The notes under the pieces: generated by a model | Database searches by the model: none | What the model saw: the letters and a program-made list of their open reading frames with translations, nothing else | Told to the model about the DNA's origin: nothing | Shown: positions 27,501 through 36,346 of the stretch, piece after piece | Layout: each line of letters starts with the position of its first letter | How positions within the stretch are numbered: position 1 is the first letter of the stretch | Assembly: GCF_006546625.1 (NCBI RefSeq) | Contig: NZ_VIAR01000014.1 | Coordinates: forward strand, 1-64,000 | DNA length: 64,000 nucleotides | Direction: 5' to 3' | Source of the DNA: Haloflavibacter putidus | GTDB taxonomy: Bacteria; Bacteroidota; Bacteroidia; Flavobacteriales; Flavobacteriaceae | Made by a program: the position numbers and the translations under genes

Positions 27501-28385
27501 TTAGGTATTATGGATTTTACCACCTTGGGCGAAATTATTTTTCGCGGACAAGCGTCTGTAAATAACGGCAAATTTGAATTTGATTTTGTAGTGCCCAAAG
27601 ACATCACAATTCCTGTAGGCAATGGCCGGGTTAGTTTTTATGCAGAAAACAAAGAAGTACTATTAGATAATCGCGGGTATAGCAATTCTATTTTGGTAGG
27701 AGGTATAAATGAAAACGCCCCCGAGGATAATTTAGGACCGGAAATACAGTTATATATGAACGACGAAACTTTTGTTTCCGGTGGCATTACCAATTCTTCG
27801 CCATTTATTTTGGCAAAACTCGCAGACGAAAACGGTATAAATACTGCCAGTGGCATTGGTCATGATTTGGTTGCCATTTTAGACGGCGATGAAACCGACC
27901 CAATTGTTCTAAACGACTATTATGAGACAGAAGTAGACGATTATGCCCAAGGCACGGTAAATTATAAATTGCGCAACCTAGAAGAAGGTTTGCACACTTT
28001 GACTTTTAAAGCTTGGGATGTGTATAATAATTCCAGTACAGCAGAAATTCAATTTCGTGTAGCAGACAATCAGGATTTAAAAATTACCAAAGTGCTTAAT
28101 TATCCAAATCCGTTTCATACTTATACCGAGTTTTGGTTTAACCACAACCGCCCGTTTGAGCCGTTAGAAGTACAAGTGCAGGTATTTACCGTTTCCGGAA
28201 AAATAGTCTGGACGCATAACCAATTAATAAATACAGAAGGCTTTTTATCGCGCGAAATAACTTGGGACGGCCGGGACGATTTTGGTGATAGAATAGGAAA
28301 AGGCGTATACATTTATAAGTTAAGCGTAAAATCTACGTTATCTAACAAGAAAGTCGAGAAATTTGAAAAGCTCGTTATCCTCTAA
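24516..28385 (+). CDS. porU: Type IX secretion system sortase PorU
   Basis: This 1289-residue cell-surface protease removes C-terminal sorting domains from T9SS substrates and attaches them to the surface glycolipid. It has a signal peptide (about 1-19) and an N-terminal beta-rich region. A gingipain-like C25 peptidase domain spans about 540-890, with catalytic His788 in YFGHGGENG and Cys822 in TVTCEFTRFDNP. A C-terminal domain of the sorting type (LNYPNPFHTYTEF ... DDFGDRIGKGVYIYKL) follows and is known to stay attached in PorU. It would process the four T9SS substrates seen in this window. porV follows after 42 nt with its own -7 box. Confidence 0.95.
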   Translation: MKLTYVILISVLFPAMLLGQQKKFVIDWQGQADIKTLPEHKTFFLPVFQSENYQYDYYKDAISFVAQWQETGQIESSKLTQVSYASITATELKNLNTNNIPQEPKLQLSAAKAKNRSYFVLELSPIVKQNGTFKKITSFSIAYTKSSSRSAASLINAVPPISNSVLSSGDWFRFYVDKSGVYKLSRSFLESLGLNLNNIDPRTIRIHGHGGDMLPLRNSVNLHYDIPETAIQVIGEEDGSFDNQDYILFYAKAVNDKWSQENKTNLNLYAKRSYYYISAGAQNGLRINNYAEPSASATQTISTFDAYQYYEVDEHSVAKTGRRWFGDRFDVQNEKEYTFNFPNLDTSEPIEITVNAISASESSSSSFAISVNGSQTDQLTYAAINDNVYAREAETTQNVSVSNDEVKVKLTYNNGGNPASLGFLDYINIHAKRQLIAANKQFEFSFTEAALANGIAAYQISNAAAIEQVWDITNLQNVSTIFNQDSQNTFSFKANLGEERKYIAISPQDYYTPLKEGNPKVANQNLKGNVFKGQDGNFQDIDYLIISPAFLMQQANRLAQHRSQRDNLNIKVVLDTDIYTEFNSGKQDIGAIRNFIKYIYDNGSPGNKIKYVGLLGDASVDFKDRLQNNNNILPIYQSLSSFSLGARTTASDDFYGMMDPEEGTMITNDKLDIAVGRILADSPQSAKTFIDKIIDYESREAYGRWRNNFLLISDDADVPGSGGFQLQEDLDSIGENIRINKPFINVKKIHSDAFQQVSTAGGQRYPKVNEAISNAIEVGACVVNYFGHGGENGLASERIITIDDIESWQNKNKYNLFVTVTCEFTRFDNPLRLSPGEINLAKDQAGSVAMVTTTRKISVITGKQFNFALGPYLFDYGNTNNSIAESVRLTKNEISGSDRRVVFYFGDPAMKLALPEPKIRLTAINDKPFPQQNDTLKALDRIKFAGEVVNENGSLLSNYNGILSTSVFDKRIDRETLGNDGTMVDHDDNSQTPSVLGIMDFTTLGEIIFRGQASVNNGKFEFDFVVPKDITIPVGNGRVSFYAENKEVLLDNRGYSNSILVGGINENAPEDNLGPEIQLYMNDETFVSGGITNSSPFILAKLADENGINTASGIGHDLVAILDGDETDPIVLNDYYETEVDDYAQGTVNYKLRNLEEGLHTLTFKAWDVYNNSSTAEIQFRVADNQDLKITKVLNYPNPFHTYTEFWFNHNRPFEPLEVQVQVFTVSGKIVWTHNQLINTEGFLSREITWDGRDDFGDRIGKGVYIYKLSVKSTLSNKKVEKFEKLVIL

Positions 28386-28399
28386 TTATAATAAAAATC

Positions 28400-28407
28400 T
28401 ATATTTG
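28400..28407 (+). promoter_or_regulatory. -7 element of porV
   Basis: TATATTTG lies 20 nt before the porV ATG, within the porU-porV gap. No good -33 TTG is seen. PorV could therefore be made in excess of PorU. Confidence 0.4.
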
Positions 28408-28427
28408 TCAAAATATTTTATACTTGT

Positions 28428-29591
28428 ATGAGAAAAATAACTTTTTTACTGCTAACCGCAATTTTGTTTATTAGCAACAAAACCAAAGCGCAAGACGAAA
28501 TCACAATTAAAGATAGAACCATTACCACGGCAGTACCGTTTTTATTAATCTCCGGAGACGCTAGAGCTTCTGGTATGGCAGACCAAGGTGTTGCAACCCC
28601 CGTAGACGCTTATTCCCAGCAATGGAACCCCGCAAAATATGTTTTTTCCGAAAAGCAGCAAGGCGTAGGTATTTCGTATGTGCCTTATCTTAGAGAATTG
28701 GCCAACGATATTAACGTAGGGCAAGTAAATTATTTTAACCGTATTAACGAACGAAGTGCTTTTGCTGCAAGTTTACGCTATTTTAATTTAGGTGAAATTG
28801 AAGCGCGAGATACGCCAGATCAAGAAGCCTTATTATTAAAACCTAATCAGCTTTCTTTTGATTTAACCTACGCTTTACGCCTTTCGGAACAATTTTCTAT
28901 GGCGGTAACCGGTAGGTACATCCGTTCAGATTTACAATTACAAACCTCTAATGAAGACGCTTCTGCAGCAAACTCATTTGGGGTAGATGTTTCTGCTTTT
29001 TACCAATCAGAAGAGATTGCTTATAGCGATTTTAATGGGCGTTGGAGAGGTGGTATCAATATCTCTAATATTGGTCCAAAAATAAAATACGACGATGCCG
29101 GACAAGAAAGTTTTATACCTACCAATTTTAAAGCCGGTGCCGGTTTCGATTTTATCTTAGACGCCGCTAATACTGTTGGAGTGTATGGCGAGATAAATAA
29201 ACTCTTAGTGCCAACGCCAAGCGATTCTAATGACGATGGTCGTATAGACCGCGAAGACGATTGGTATAACGAGAGTCCGTTTGGCGCTATATTTTCTTCT
29301 TGGGGAGACGCACCAGATGGCTTTAGCGAAGAGTTAAAAGAAATTACTTGGGCTTTAGGAGCAGAATACCGTTATGAAGATAGCTTTGCTTTTAGGTTAG
29401 GATATTTTAACGAGAGCGATGTAAAAGGGTTTAGAAAATTTTTATCGCTAGGAGCAGGGTTTAAATACTCTGTAATTAATATAGACGCGTCATATTTGTT
29501 TTCTACTGCCAAGAAAACCACCAATCCCTTAGAAGGAAGTTTGCGTTTTAGTCTTTCCTTTAACTTTGGCGAAGAATATACAGAGTACTAA
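28428..29591 (+). CDS. porV: T9SS outer-membrane protein PorV (LptO)
   Basis: A 387-residue, 14-strand-type outer-membrane barrel shuttles substrates from the T9SS translocon to PorU. It has a signal peptide (about 1-22, NKTKAQ), then the characteristic VPFLLISGDARASGMADQGVAT...QWNPAKY start. Repeated amphipathic strands run to the C-terminal aromatic-ended strand LRFSLSFNFGEEYTEY. The pairing with porU is conserved. A Ca-binding-like loop (SNDDGRIDREDDW) lies at about 265-277. Confidence 0.95.
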   Translation: MRKITFLLLTAILFISNKTKAQDEITIKDRTITTAVPFLLISGDARASGMADQGVATPVDAYSQQWNPAKYVFSEKQQGVGISYVPYLRELANDINVGQVNYFNRINERSAFAASLRYFNLGEIEARDTPDQEALLLKPNQLSFDLTYALRLSEQFSMAVTGRYIRSDLQLQTSNEDASAANSFGVDVSAFYQSEEIAYSDFNGRWRGGINISNIGPKIKYDDAGQESFIPTNFKAGAGFDFILDAANTVGVYGEINKLLVPTPSDSNDDGRIDREDDWYNESPFGAIFSSWGDAPDGFSEELKEITWALGAEYRYEDSFAFRLGYFNESDVKGFRKFLSLGAGFKYSVINIDASYLFSTAKKTTNPLEGSLRFSLSFNFGEEYTEY

Positions 29592-29612
29592 AAATGTTTA
29601 GTTAAATCAACA

Positions 29613-29654
29613 AAATAAAAAGCATCAATTTTTTTAATTGGTGCTTTTTATTTT
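29613..29654 (+). terminator. Terminator after porV
   Basis: A 17-bp stem with one T-G wobble (AATAAAAAGCATCAATT with its complement) has a short T-rich loop and a T-rich tail. Confidence 0.8.
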
Positions 29655-29680
29655 AGCACAACTATTTGTAACTTTAACCT

Positions 29681-30163
29681 ATGAAAGAAACCGAAATACG
29701 GGTAAAATTCGAAGTTTACCAAGACTTGCAAGAATTGCCGGAAAATACCCGAAATTTAATGTCGCACGCCTTTGCGGCAAGAGACAAAGCTTACGCCCCT
29801 TATTCAGAATTTTTGGTAGGAGCCGCGCTGCTTCTGGAAAACGGCGAAATTATAACCGGTAGCAATCAAGAAAACGCTGCTTATCCCTCGGGTTTATGTG
29901 CAGAAAGAACCGCCATATTTTATGCTGGTGCAAAATACCCGGATGTAAAAATAAAGCAGTTGGTTATTTCGGTAAAATCGCTTAAACGCACCATAAAAGT
30001 TCCCACGCCACCTTGTGGTTCTTGTCGTCAAGCTATAGCCGAATATGAGTTTAAACAAAAGCAACCCATTGCAATTTATTTTATGGGAGAAAGCGGAGAA
30101 ATACTAAAATCAGACTCCTTAATAAATATTTTACCCTTGGCATTTGACAGTAGTTTTATGTAG
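29681..30163 (+). CDS. cdd: Cytidine deaminase
   Basis: The 160-residue Zn enzyme of pyrimidine salvage converts cytidine and deoxycytidine to uridine forms. The zinc/catalytic motif is complete: Cys73-Ala-Glu75 in GLCAERTAIF and Cys112/Cys115 in PCGSCRQ. The substrate loop PYSEFLVGAALL and NQENAAYPSGLC are also present. Length is at the upper end for the homotetrameric class, because of an N-terminal ~25-residue extension. It stands alone between terminator and promoter. Confidence 0.95.
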   Translation: MKETEIRVKFEVYQDLQELPENTRNLMSHAFAARDKAYAPYSEFLVGAALLLENGEIITGSNQENAAYPSGLCAERTAIFYAGAKYPDVKIKQLVISVKSLKRTIKVPTPPCGSCRQAIAEYEFKQKQPIAIYFMGESGEILKSDSLINILPLAFDSSFM

Positions 30164-30188
30164 ACCGCTTTTTTAAATCAAAAGTGTT

Positions 30189-30217
30189 TTGCTTTAAGGC
30201 TTATTGTCTTATTTTTG
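30189..30217 (+). promoter_or_regulatory. Promoter of the pdhA-pdhC operon
   Basis: TTG (30189-30191), an 18-nt spacer and TATTTTTG (30210-30217) form a full consensus. The pdhA ATG is at 30255. Confidence 0.72.
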
Positions 30218-30254
30218 TGCTTGCGTTTCTGGTAACGCCTTAAAAATTAATTTC

Positions 30255-31253
30255 ATGAAAGAGATAACTAAAGAGACATACATTAAGTGGTATGAAGATA
30301 TGCTGTTTTGGCGCAAGTTTGAAGACAAGTTGGCGCAAGTATACATTCAGCAAAAAGTAAGAGGATTTTTGCATTTGTATAACGGGCAAGAAGCTATTTT
30401 GGCCGGGGCATTGCACGCGATGGATTTGAAAAAAGATCGTATGATAACCGCTTACCGTAACCACGTACAACCAATAGGTTTGGGTGCAGACCCAAAACGT
30501 GTCATGGCAGAACTTTACGGAAAAAAAACAGGAACTTCAAAAGGTTTAGGAGGTTCTATGCACATTTTTTCTAAAGAACACCGTTTTTATGGCGGTCATG
30601 GTATTGTTGGTGGGCAAATTCCGTTGGGAGCAGGATTGGCTTTTGGCGATAAATACCACAAGCGCGATAATGTAACCTTAACCTTTTTAGGAGATGGCGC
30701 CGCCAGACAAGGAACGCTACACGAAACGCTAAACTTAGCAATGACGTGGAAACTTCCGGTAGTTTTTTGTGTAGAAAACAATGGTTACGCAATGGGAACT
30801 TCCGTAAAGCGAACTTCTAACAGCCTAGATATTTGGAAACTAGGTTTAGGATACGAAATGCCTTGCGGTCCTGTAGATGCTATGAATCCTGAAAAAGTTG
30901 CAGAAGCTTTAGACGAAGCTATCTCACGTGCCAGAGCAGGTAACGGCCCAACCTTTTTAGATTTAAAAACCTATCGTTATCGCGGTCACTCTATGAGTGA
31001 TGCGCAAAAATACCGTACCAAAGACGAAGTAAAAGAGTACCAAAAAATAGATCCTATTATAACGGTATTAAACAAAATAAAAGAAAACGACTGGCTGTCT
31101 GAAGAAGAAATTAAAAAGATTAAGAAAGACGTAAAAGATCGTGTGGCAGAATGCGAAAAATTTGCAGACGAGTCAGAATTTCCGGAAACCAACGTAATGT
31201 ACGATGCGGTTTACGAGCAAGAAGATTATCCTTTTTTATCACATAAATTATAA
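30255..31253 (+). CDS. pdhA: Pyruvate dehydrogenase E1 component, alpha subunit
   Basis: This 332-residue ThDP-dependent subunit decarboxylates pyruvate and passes the acetyl group to the E2 lipoyl arm. It has KVRGFLHLYNGQEA, GGSMHIFS, the ThDP motif GDGAARQGTLHETLNLA...NN, and the phosphorylation-loop-like YRYRGHSMSDAQKYR. The start at 30255 is preferred to an in-frame codon at 30204, because the latter lies within the promoter spacer. It is 5 nt before the E2 gene. No E1 beta gene is adjacent, so beta must be encoded elsewhere. Confidence 0.95.
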   Translation: MKEITKETYIKWYEDMLFWRKFEDKLAQVYIQQKVRGFLHLYNGQEAILAGALHAMDLKKDRMITAYRNHVQPIGLGADPKRVMAELYGKKTGTSKGLGGSMHIFSKEHRFYGGHGIVGGQIPLGAGLAFGDKYHKRDNVTLTFLGDGAARQGTLHETLNLAMTWKLPVVFCVENNGYAMGTSVKRTSNSLDIWKLGLGYEMPCGPVDAMNPEKVAEALDEAISRARAGNGPTFLDLKTYRYRGHSMSDAQKYRTKDEVKEYQKIDPIITVLNKIKENDWLSEEEIKKIKKDVKDRVAECEKFADESEFPETNVMYDAVYEQEDYPFLSHKL

Positions 31254-31258
31254 AACCT

Positions 31259-32941
31259 ATGGCTGAAGTTATTAATATGCCAAGATTGAGCGACACTATG
31301 GAAGAAGGTGTGGTTGCAAAATGGCTAAAACAAAAAGGAGATAAAGTAGAAGAAGGCGATATTTTGGCCGAGATTGAGACAGATAAAGCCACAATGGAGT
31401 TTGAGTCTTTTCATAACGGTACGCTGCTTTATATTGGTATTGAAGAAGGAGAAGCTGCCCCGGTAGATTCGCTTTTAGCCATTATAGGAGAAGAAGACGA
31501 AGATATAGAAGATTTGATAAAAGAAGCTAAAAGCGCTGATAAAGAAGAAAAATCTGACGATAAAACCGAAGAAAAAGAAGAAACCAAAGAAACTTCAGAT
31601 AAATCTACTACAGAAGAAAAGTCAAAAGAAGAAAGTGAAATACCAGATGGAGTAGAGGTTATAAATATGCCACGACTTTCTGACACGATGGAAGAAGGAA
31701 CCGTTGCCCAATGGCTAAAACAAGAAGGTGATGAAGTAGAGGAAGGCGATATCTTAGCCGAGATAGAAACAGATAAAGCTACAATGGAGTTTGAAAGTTT
31801 CTACAGCGGTATTTTACTTTACATAGGCGTAAAAGAAGGCGAAACCTCACCAGTAGAAGAACTTTTAGCTATTATAGGTCCGGAAGGGACAGATGTTTCT
31901 GCTATTGTAGAAAAAACCAAGAACGGCGAAAGTCCTAAAAAATCCTCTTCTAAAGAAGATAAAGAAAACGAAGAAAATTCGGCAGAAAAAGATAGTCAAC
32001 AAGAAACAGAGGTGCAACATACCAACGATTCTGGAGGACGTATTTTTGCTTCGCCATTGGCCAAGAAAATGGCGCAAGAAAAAAATATAGATTTAACCAA
32101 TGTAAAAGGCTCGGGAGAAAATGGTCGCATTGTTAAAAAAGATATAGAAAATTACCAGCCTTCACAAAAACCGGCTGCTAAAAAAGAACAACCCACAAAA
32201 GCGCCACAAGCAGAAAAACCTGCTTCTAGTGCCGTAGAAGTTTTTACGCCGGCAGGAGAAGAAAGTTTTGAAGAGGTTAAAAACTCGCAAATGCGCAAAA
32301 CTATTGCCAAGCGTCTTGCCGAATCAAAATTTAATGCGCCGCATTATTATCTAACAATAGAGTTAGATATGGATAAAGCAATGGAAGCTCGTAAACAAAT
32401 AAACGAGATGCCGGACACTAAAATATCTTTTAATGATATGGCTATAAAGGCCTCGGCTATGGCTTTACGGAAACATCCGCAGGTGAATTCACAGTGGAAA
32501 GGAGAGGTTACTCAAATTGCCAAGCATATTCATATTGGCGTGGCCGTAGCAGTAGATGAAGGCTTGGTTGTACCGGTTTTAGAATTTGCAGACCAAATGC
32601 CAATGACGGCTATTAATGCTAACGTAAAAAACCTAGCAGGAAAAGCACGTGATAAAAAATTGCAACCCAAAGAGATGGAAGGTAGCACATTTACAGTTTC
32701 TAATTTAGGAATGTTTGGCATTGTAGAATTTACCAGTATTATTAACCAGCCTAATTCCGCAATTTTATCTATAGGTACAATTGTAGAAAAGCCGGTGGTT
32801 AGAAATGGCGAGATTCAAGTTGGTAACACAATGAAGGTGACTTTAGCCTGCGACCATAGAACGGTAGATGGCGCAACCGGAGCCAAATTTTTACAAACTT
32901 TTAAAACCTATATGGAAAATCCGGTAACTATGCTGGCATAA
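31259..32941 (+). CDS. pdhC: Dihydrolipoyl acetyltransferase (PDH E2) with two lipoyl domains
   Basis: This 560-residue core subunit of pyruvate dehydrogenase moves the acetyl group to CoA. Two lipoyl domains exactly 130 residues apart carry the modified lysines at Lys43 and Lys173, both in ETDKATMEF. Highly charged Lys/Glu/Ser linkers follow each domain. The E1/E3-binding domain is about 262-297 (ASPLAKKMAQEKNIDL...GRIVKKDI). The catalytic acyltransferase domain ends with ACDHRTVDG (His533, Asp537). The two lipoyl domains are so alike that an internal duplication is clear. Confidence 0.95.
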   Translation: MAEVINMPRLSDTMEEGVVAKWLKQKGDKVEEGDILAEIETDKATMEFESFHNGTLLYIGIEEGEAAPVDSLLAIIGEEDEDIEDLIKEAKSADKEEKSDDKTEEKEETKETSDKSTTEEKSKEESEIPDGVEVINMPRLSDTMEEGTVAQWLKQEGDEVEEGDILAEIETDKATMEFESFYSGILLYIGVKEGETSPVEELLAIIGPEGTDVSAIVEKTKNGESPKKSSSKEDKENEENSAEKDSQQETEVQHTNDSGGRIFASPLAKKMAQEKNIDLTNVKGSGENGRIVKKDIENYQPSQKPAAKKEQPTKAPQAEKPASSAVEVFTPAGEESFEEVKNSQMRKTIAKRLAESKFNAPHYYLTIELDMDKAMEARKQINEMPDTKISFNDMAIKASAMALRKHPQVNSQWKGEVTQIAKHIHIGVAVAVDEGLVVPVLEFADQMPMTAINANVKNLAGKARDKKLQPKEMEGSTFTVSNLGMFGIVEFTSIINQPNSAILSIGTIVEKPVVRNGEIQVGNTMKVTLACDHRTVDGATGAKFLQTFKTYMENPVTMLA

Positions 32942-32960
32942 CCCATTATATAATCGTATC

Positions 32961-32988
32961 AAAATCCCGTTTTCAACGGGATTTTTTT
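32961..32988 (+). terminator. Terminator after pdhC
   Basis: A perfect 11-bp stem (AAAATCCCGTT with its complement) has a 3-nt loop and a T run. Confidence 0.9.
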
Positions 32989-33022
32989 ATCTTTAGGCTT
33001 TTGTCATTTATTTAAGCAACTT

Positions 33023-33967
33023 ATGAAGAAAATTTATCATTTTGTAACACTCGTGTTTTTAGGTTTTGTTTCTTTCGCGCAAGAAACTACGCCAAAGTTA
33101 GAGAATAGATTTTTAGAAGAAACTTTAACCTATTTGGCTTCAGACGAGTTAGAAGGAAGAAAAACCGGCACCGAAGGAATAGAAAAAGCAGCGGTTTATA
33201 TGGAAAATATCTTTACGGAAAGTAAACTGCAACCCTTTTTTACAACCTACAGAGATAGTTTTAAAGTTAAAGGTCAAACAGGTTATAATTTAGTAGCTTT
33301 AAAAGAAGGCAACGACCCAGAACTAAAAGAAGAATATATAGTTCTCGGCGCGCATTATGACCATATTGGCAAAGTAAAAAAAGATGTAGATGGCGATTTT
33401 ATCGCCAACGGCGCCAACGATAATGCTGCCGGTACCACAGCGGTTGTGGCCTTAGCAAAGCAATTTGCGCAAATAGAAACCAAGCGCAGTATTTTGTTTG
33501 TACTTTTTTCTGCCGAAGAAGAAGGTTTAGAAGGTTCTAAACATCTGGCTAAGAAATTGGACGAAGCAGAGACAGATATATATGTTTTATTAAATTTCGA
33601 AATGATTGGTGTTCCTTTAAAAGGAGAAAGTTACCAAGCTTATTTAACCGGCTACGAAAAATCTAATCTGGCAGAGAAGTTTAACCATTATGCCGGAGAA
33701 AAAGTATTAGGTTTTTTCCCGAAAGCGCAAGAATTTCAGCTTTTTAAACGTAGCGATAACTATCCTTTTTATAAGTATTTAAACATTCCGGCGCAAAGCC
33801 TAAGCACCTTCGATTTTTCTAACTACGATTATTATCATCACGTAAAAGACGAAAGTGATTTAATGGATTTTGCCCATATGCGCAAACTCATAGAAAGTAT
33901 GTCGCGCGGAATTGAAAAAATGGCCAACACTCCCGAAAAAGAAATTTACTTAACCCCGAAAAAATAA
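33023..33967 (+). CDS. Secreted M28-family zinc aminopeptidase
   Basis: The 314-residue protein has a signal peptide (about 1-19, FVSFAQ). M28 peptidases hold two zinc ions and remove N-terminal residues. The metal ligands are visible: His in LGAHYDHIG, bridging Asp in GANDNAAGTTA, the Glu-Glu pair in SAEEEGLEGS, Asp/Glu in LNFEMIG and the late His in YYHHV. It is exported to the periplasm and has no T9SS tail. It heads a tight five-gene run ending with the DUF389 gene at 37792. Confidence 0.9.
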   Translation: MKKIYHFVTLVFLGFVSFAQETTPKLENRFLEETLTYLASDELEGRKTGTEGIEKAAVYMENIFTESKLQPFFTTYRDSFKVKGQTGYNLVALKEGNDPELKEEYIVLGAHYDHIGKVKKDVDGDFIANGANDNAAGTTAVVALAKQFAQIETKRSILFVLFSAEEEGLEGSKHLAKKLDEAETDIYVLLNFEMIGVPLKGESYQAYLTGYEKSNLAEKFNHYAGEKVLGFFPKAQEFQLFKRSDNYPFYKYLNIPAQSLSTFDFSNYDYYHHVKDESDLMDFAHMRKLIESMSRGIEKMANTPEKEIYLTPKK

Positions 33968-33971
33968 GACA

Positions 33972-34655
33972 ATGTCTAAAAATATAATTATTACCGGTAC
34001 CAGCAGAGGTATAGGTTTTGAATTGGTGCAAATTTTAGCCAAAATGGGTCATTCTATTTTGGCACTTTCCCGACAAGAAAAGACGGTAACAGATTTGCAA
34101 TTAGAAAACGTTCACGCTTTTTCTTGCGATATCAACAACCCGCAGGACTTAAAAAAAGTAAAAGAATATATAGAAGGCAATTGGAAACAGGTAGATGTGT
34201 TAATTAATAACGCCGGTAAAATTGTAAATAAAGCCTTTACGGAAATAAATGTAGAAGAGCTGGAAGCGGTTTATAAAACCAATGTTTTTGGGGTTTTCGA
34301 AATCACCAAGCTTATCTTGCCTTATTCAAACAAAGAAAGTCATGTACTAACCATTAGCAGTATGGGCGGGATACAAGGCAGTGTAAAATTTCCTGGACTA
34401 TCAGCTTATAGTTCCAGTAAAGGCGCGGTAATGACCTTAACAGAAGTATTGGCAGAAGAATATAAAGATAACGGTCCAGCATTTAATGTATTGGCACTTG
34501 GCGCAGTACAAACCGAAATGTTAGAAGAGGCTTTCCCGGGTTATAAAGCGCCCGTAAGCGCTAATAAAATGGCGCACTATATTGCAGATTTCGCCTTAAC
34601 CGGACAAGAATTCTATAATGGTAAACTCTTACAAGTTTCCAACTCTACGCCGTAG
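33972..34655 (+). CDS. Short-chain dehydrogenase/reductase (SDR)
   Basis: This 227-residue classical SDR is a soluble NAD(P)-dependent oxidoreductase. It has the Rossmann TGTSRGIGFEL glycine motif (8-18), the NNAG motif in VDVLINNAGKI, catalytic Ser in TISSMGG, and Tyr-x-x-x-Lys in AYSSSKGAV. The substrate cannot be deduced. It lies 4 nt after the M28 peptidase and 4 nt before the SprT-like gene. Confidence 0.9.
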   Translation: MSKNIIITGTSRGIGFELVQILAKMGHSILALSRQEKTVTDLQLENVHAFSCDINNPQDLKKVKEYIEGNWKQVDVLINNAGKIVNKAFTEINVEELEAVYKTNVFGVFEITKLILPYSNKESHVLTISSMGGIQGSVKFPGLSAYSSSKGAVMTLTEVLAEEYKDNGPAFNVLALGAVQTEMLEEAFPGYKAPVSANKMAHYIADFALTGQEFYNGKLLQVSNSTP

Positions 34656-34659
34656 ATAA

Positions 34660-35268
34660 ATGAAAAATATCCTACAGAAATATTTACCCGAGCGGGCTGT
34701 AGAACCGGTTTTTGCCTTAATAACGCAAAACGGAGTACATTTAAAAATTGTAAACGAGCGTAAAACCCGCCATGGCGATTATCGTAAAATAAACGGGCAT
34801 GTAATTATTACCGTAAATGCCAATCTAAATAAGTACAAATTTCTAATTACCCTGGTACACGAAATCGCGCATCTTGTAGCATTCGAAAAATATGGTATGT
34901 ACATAAAACCGCACGGCAGGGAGTGGAAACACACTTTTAAACATTTAATGCTGCCTTTTATAAATCCGGCGGTTTTTCCGCAGCAACTTTTACCGGTTTT
35001 GGCCAAGCATTTTAGAAACCCCAAAGCCAGTAGCGATACAGACGCTCATCTTTCTATTGCCTTAAAAGAATTTGATGCTAAAAACGATAAAAACTATATC
35101 TTTGAAATTCCTATTGGCAGTACCTTTAGAATTTATAATGGGCGCGTTTTTAAAAAAGGAAGAAAGCGCGTAAAACGTTATGAATGTTTAGAACTTGCAA
35201 CCGGGCAAACCTATATTTTTCAGCCCAATGCAGAAGTAGAATTGTTAAAAACCCAAGTTAATGAATAA
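34660..35268 (+). CDS. SprT-like zinc metalloprotein
   Basis: The 202 residues include a SprT-type zinc site: His67-Glu68-x-x-His71 in LVHEIAHLV and a third ligand near His85 in KPHGREWKHTF. Eukaryotic relatives (Spartan) cleave DNA-protein crosslinks, while bacterial SprT proteins are poorly characterised. The C-terminal half (KNYIFEIPIGSTFRI...GQTYIF) is beta-rich, where a zinc ribbon would sit in other members, but it lacks paired Cys. It overlaps the next gene by 8 nt, indicating translational coupling. Confidence 0.87.
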   Translation: MKNILQKYLPERAVEPVFALITQNGVHLKIVNERKTRHGDYRKINGHVIITVNANLNKYKFLITLVHEIAHLVAFEKYGMYIKPHGREWKHTFKHLMLPFINPAVFPQQLLPVLAKHFRNPKASSDTDAHLSIALKEFDAKNDKNYIFEIPIGSTFRIYNGRVFKKGRKRVKRYECLELATGQTYIFQPNAEVELLKTQVNE

Positions 35269-36340
35269 GAATTATTATGCAGTTATTATGGCCGGAGGCG
35301 TTGGTTCTCGATTTTGGCCGGTGAGCACGCAGGCTTTTCCAAAACAATTTCATGATATTTTGGGAACGGGAGATACCCTTATTCAAACTACTTATAAACG
35401 TTTAAACAAGTTGGTACCGCAAGAGAATATTTTGGTGTTAACCAATTCTGCATATAAAACTTTGGTGCAACAACAGTTGCCCGACTTAGAAGAAAACCAA
35501 ATTGTATTAGAACCGGCTATGCGCAATACTGCACCTTGCATTTTATTGGCGGCATTAAAAATTCAGGAAGAAAATCCCGATGCTTTAATGATGGTAGCGC
35601 CCAGCGACCATTGGATAGAAGATGAAAAAGCTTTTGTAGAAAATTTACAAATGGCTTATGACGCATGCCAACGACAAGATTTATTAATGACTTTAGGCAT
35701 TAAACCAACATTTCCCAACACCGGATATGGTTATATACAATACGCAGAAGAAGGTAATACACCTATAAAACCCGTAGTGAAATTTACAGAAAAACCAGAT
35801 TATAAAACCGCTCAATCTTTTTTAGAAAAGGGAACGTATTTATGGAATGCCGGTATATTTATCTGGAGTATTAAAAGCATTACCAAGGCTTTTGAAAAGC
35901 ATATGACGCAATTATACACGATGTTTTTAGAAGTTAAATCGGCTTTAAATACCGAAAAAGAAGAAAGTGCTTTATTGCAATTTTATCCGCAGGCAGAAAA
36001 CCTTTCTATAGATTATGCCATTATGGAAAAAGCCGATAATGTATGTGTGATTCCGGCTAATTTTGATTGGAATGATCTGGGCTCGTGGGGAGCTTTGCAC
36101 GAACAGCTACCAAAAGATGAAAATAACAATGTGGTAATGCAAGCCAAACCGCATCTTATTAATACCAAAAATACCATTGTTCGTACGCAAAAAGATAAAG
36201 TAACTATTATAGATGGTTTGGAAGATTATATAGTGGTAGAAAATAAAAAAGTTTTACTTATCTTTCCGCAGGATAAACAACAAGAAATCAAAGAAATTCG
36301 TTCTGCTATTGGGCAAAAATATGGCGAAGATTTGGTCTAA
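35261..36340 (+). CDS. manC: Mannose-1-phosphate guanylyltransferase
   Basis: The 359-residue cytoplasmic enzyme makes GDP-mannose from GTP and mannose-1-phosphate for surface polysaccharides and glycoproteins. It has the nucleotidyltransferase signature MAGGVGSRFWPVSTQAFPKQF (from residue 10), then RNTAPCILLAA, VAPSDHWI, TGYGYIQY, KFTEKPD, LWNAGIFIW and the NFDWNDLGSWGAL site. It is the single-function type without the PMI domain. It begins inside the SprT-like gene. Confidence 0.93.
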   Translation: MNKNYYAVIMAGGVGSRFWPVSTQAFPKQFHDILGTGDTLIQTTYKRLNKLVPQENILVLTNSAYKTLVQQQLPDLEENQIVLEPAMRNTAPCILLAALKIQEENPDALMMVAPSDHWIEDEKAFVENLQMAYDACQRQDLLMTLGIKPTFPNTGYGYIQYAEEGNTPIKPVVKFTEKPDYKTAQSFLEKGTYLWNAGIFIWSIKSITKAFEKHMTQLYTMFLEVKSALNTEKEESALLQFYPQAENLSIDYAIMEKADNVCVIPANFDWNDLGSWGALHEQLPKDENNNVVMQAKPHLINTKNTIVRTQKDKVTIIDGLEDYIVVENKKVLLIFPQDKQQEIKEIRSAIGQKYGEDLV

Positions 36341-36346
36341 TATTTA

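Noticed and set aside
30204-30255. Longer N-terminus for PDH E1 alpha
   Set aside because: The extra codons run through the -7 promoter box and are not conserved in the family.
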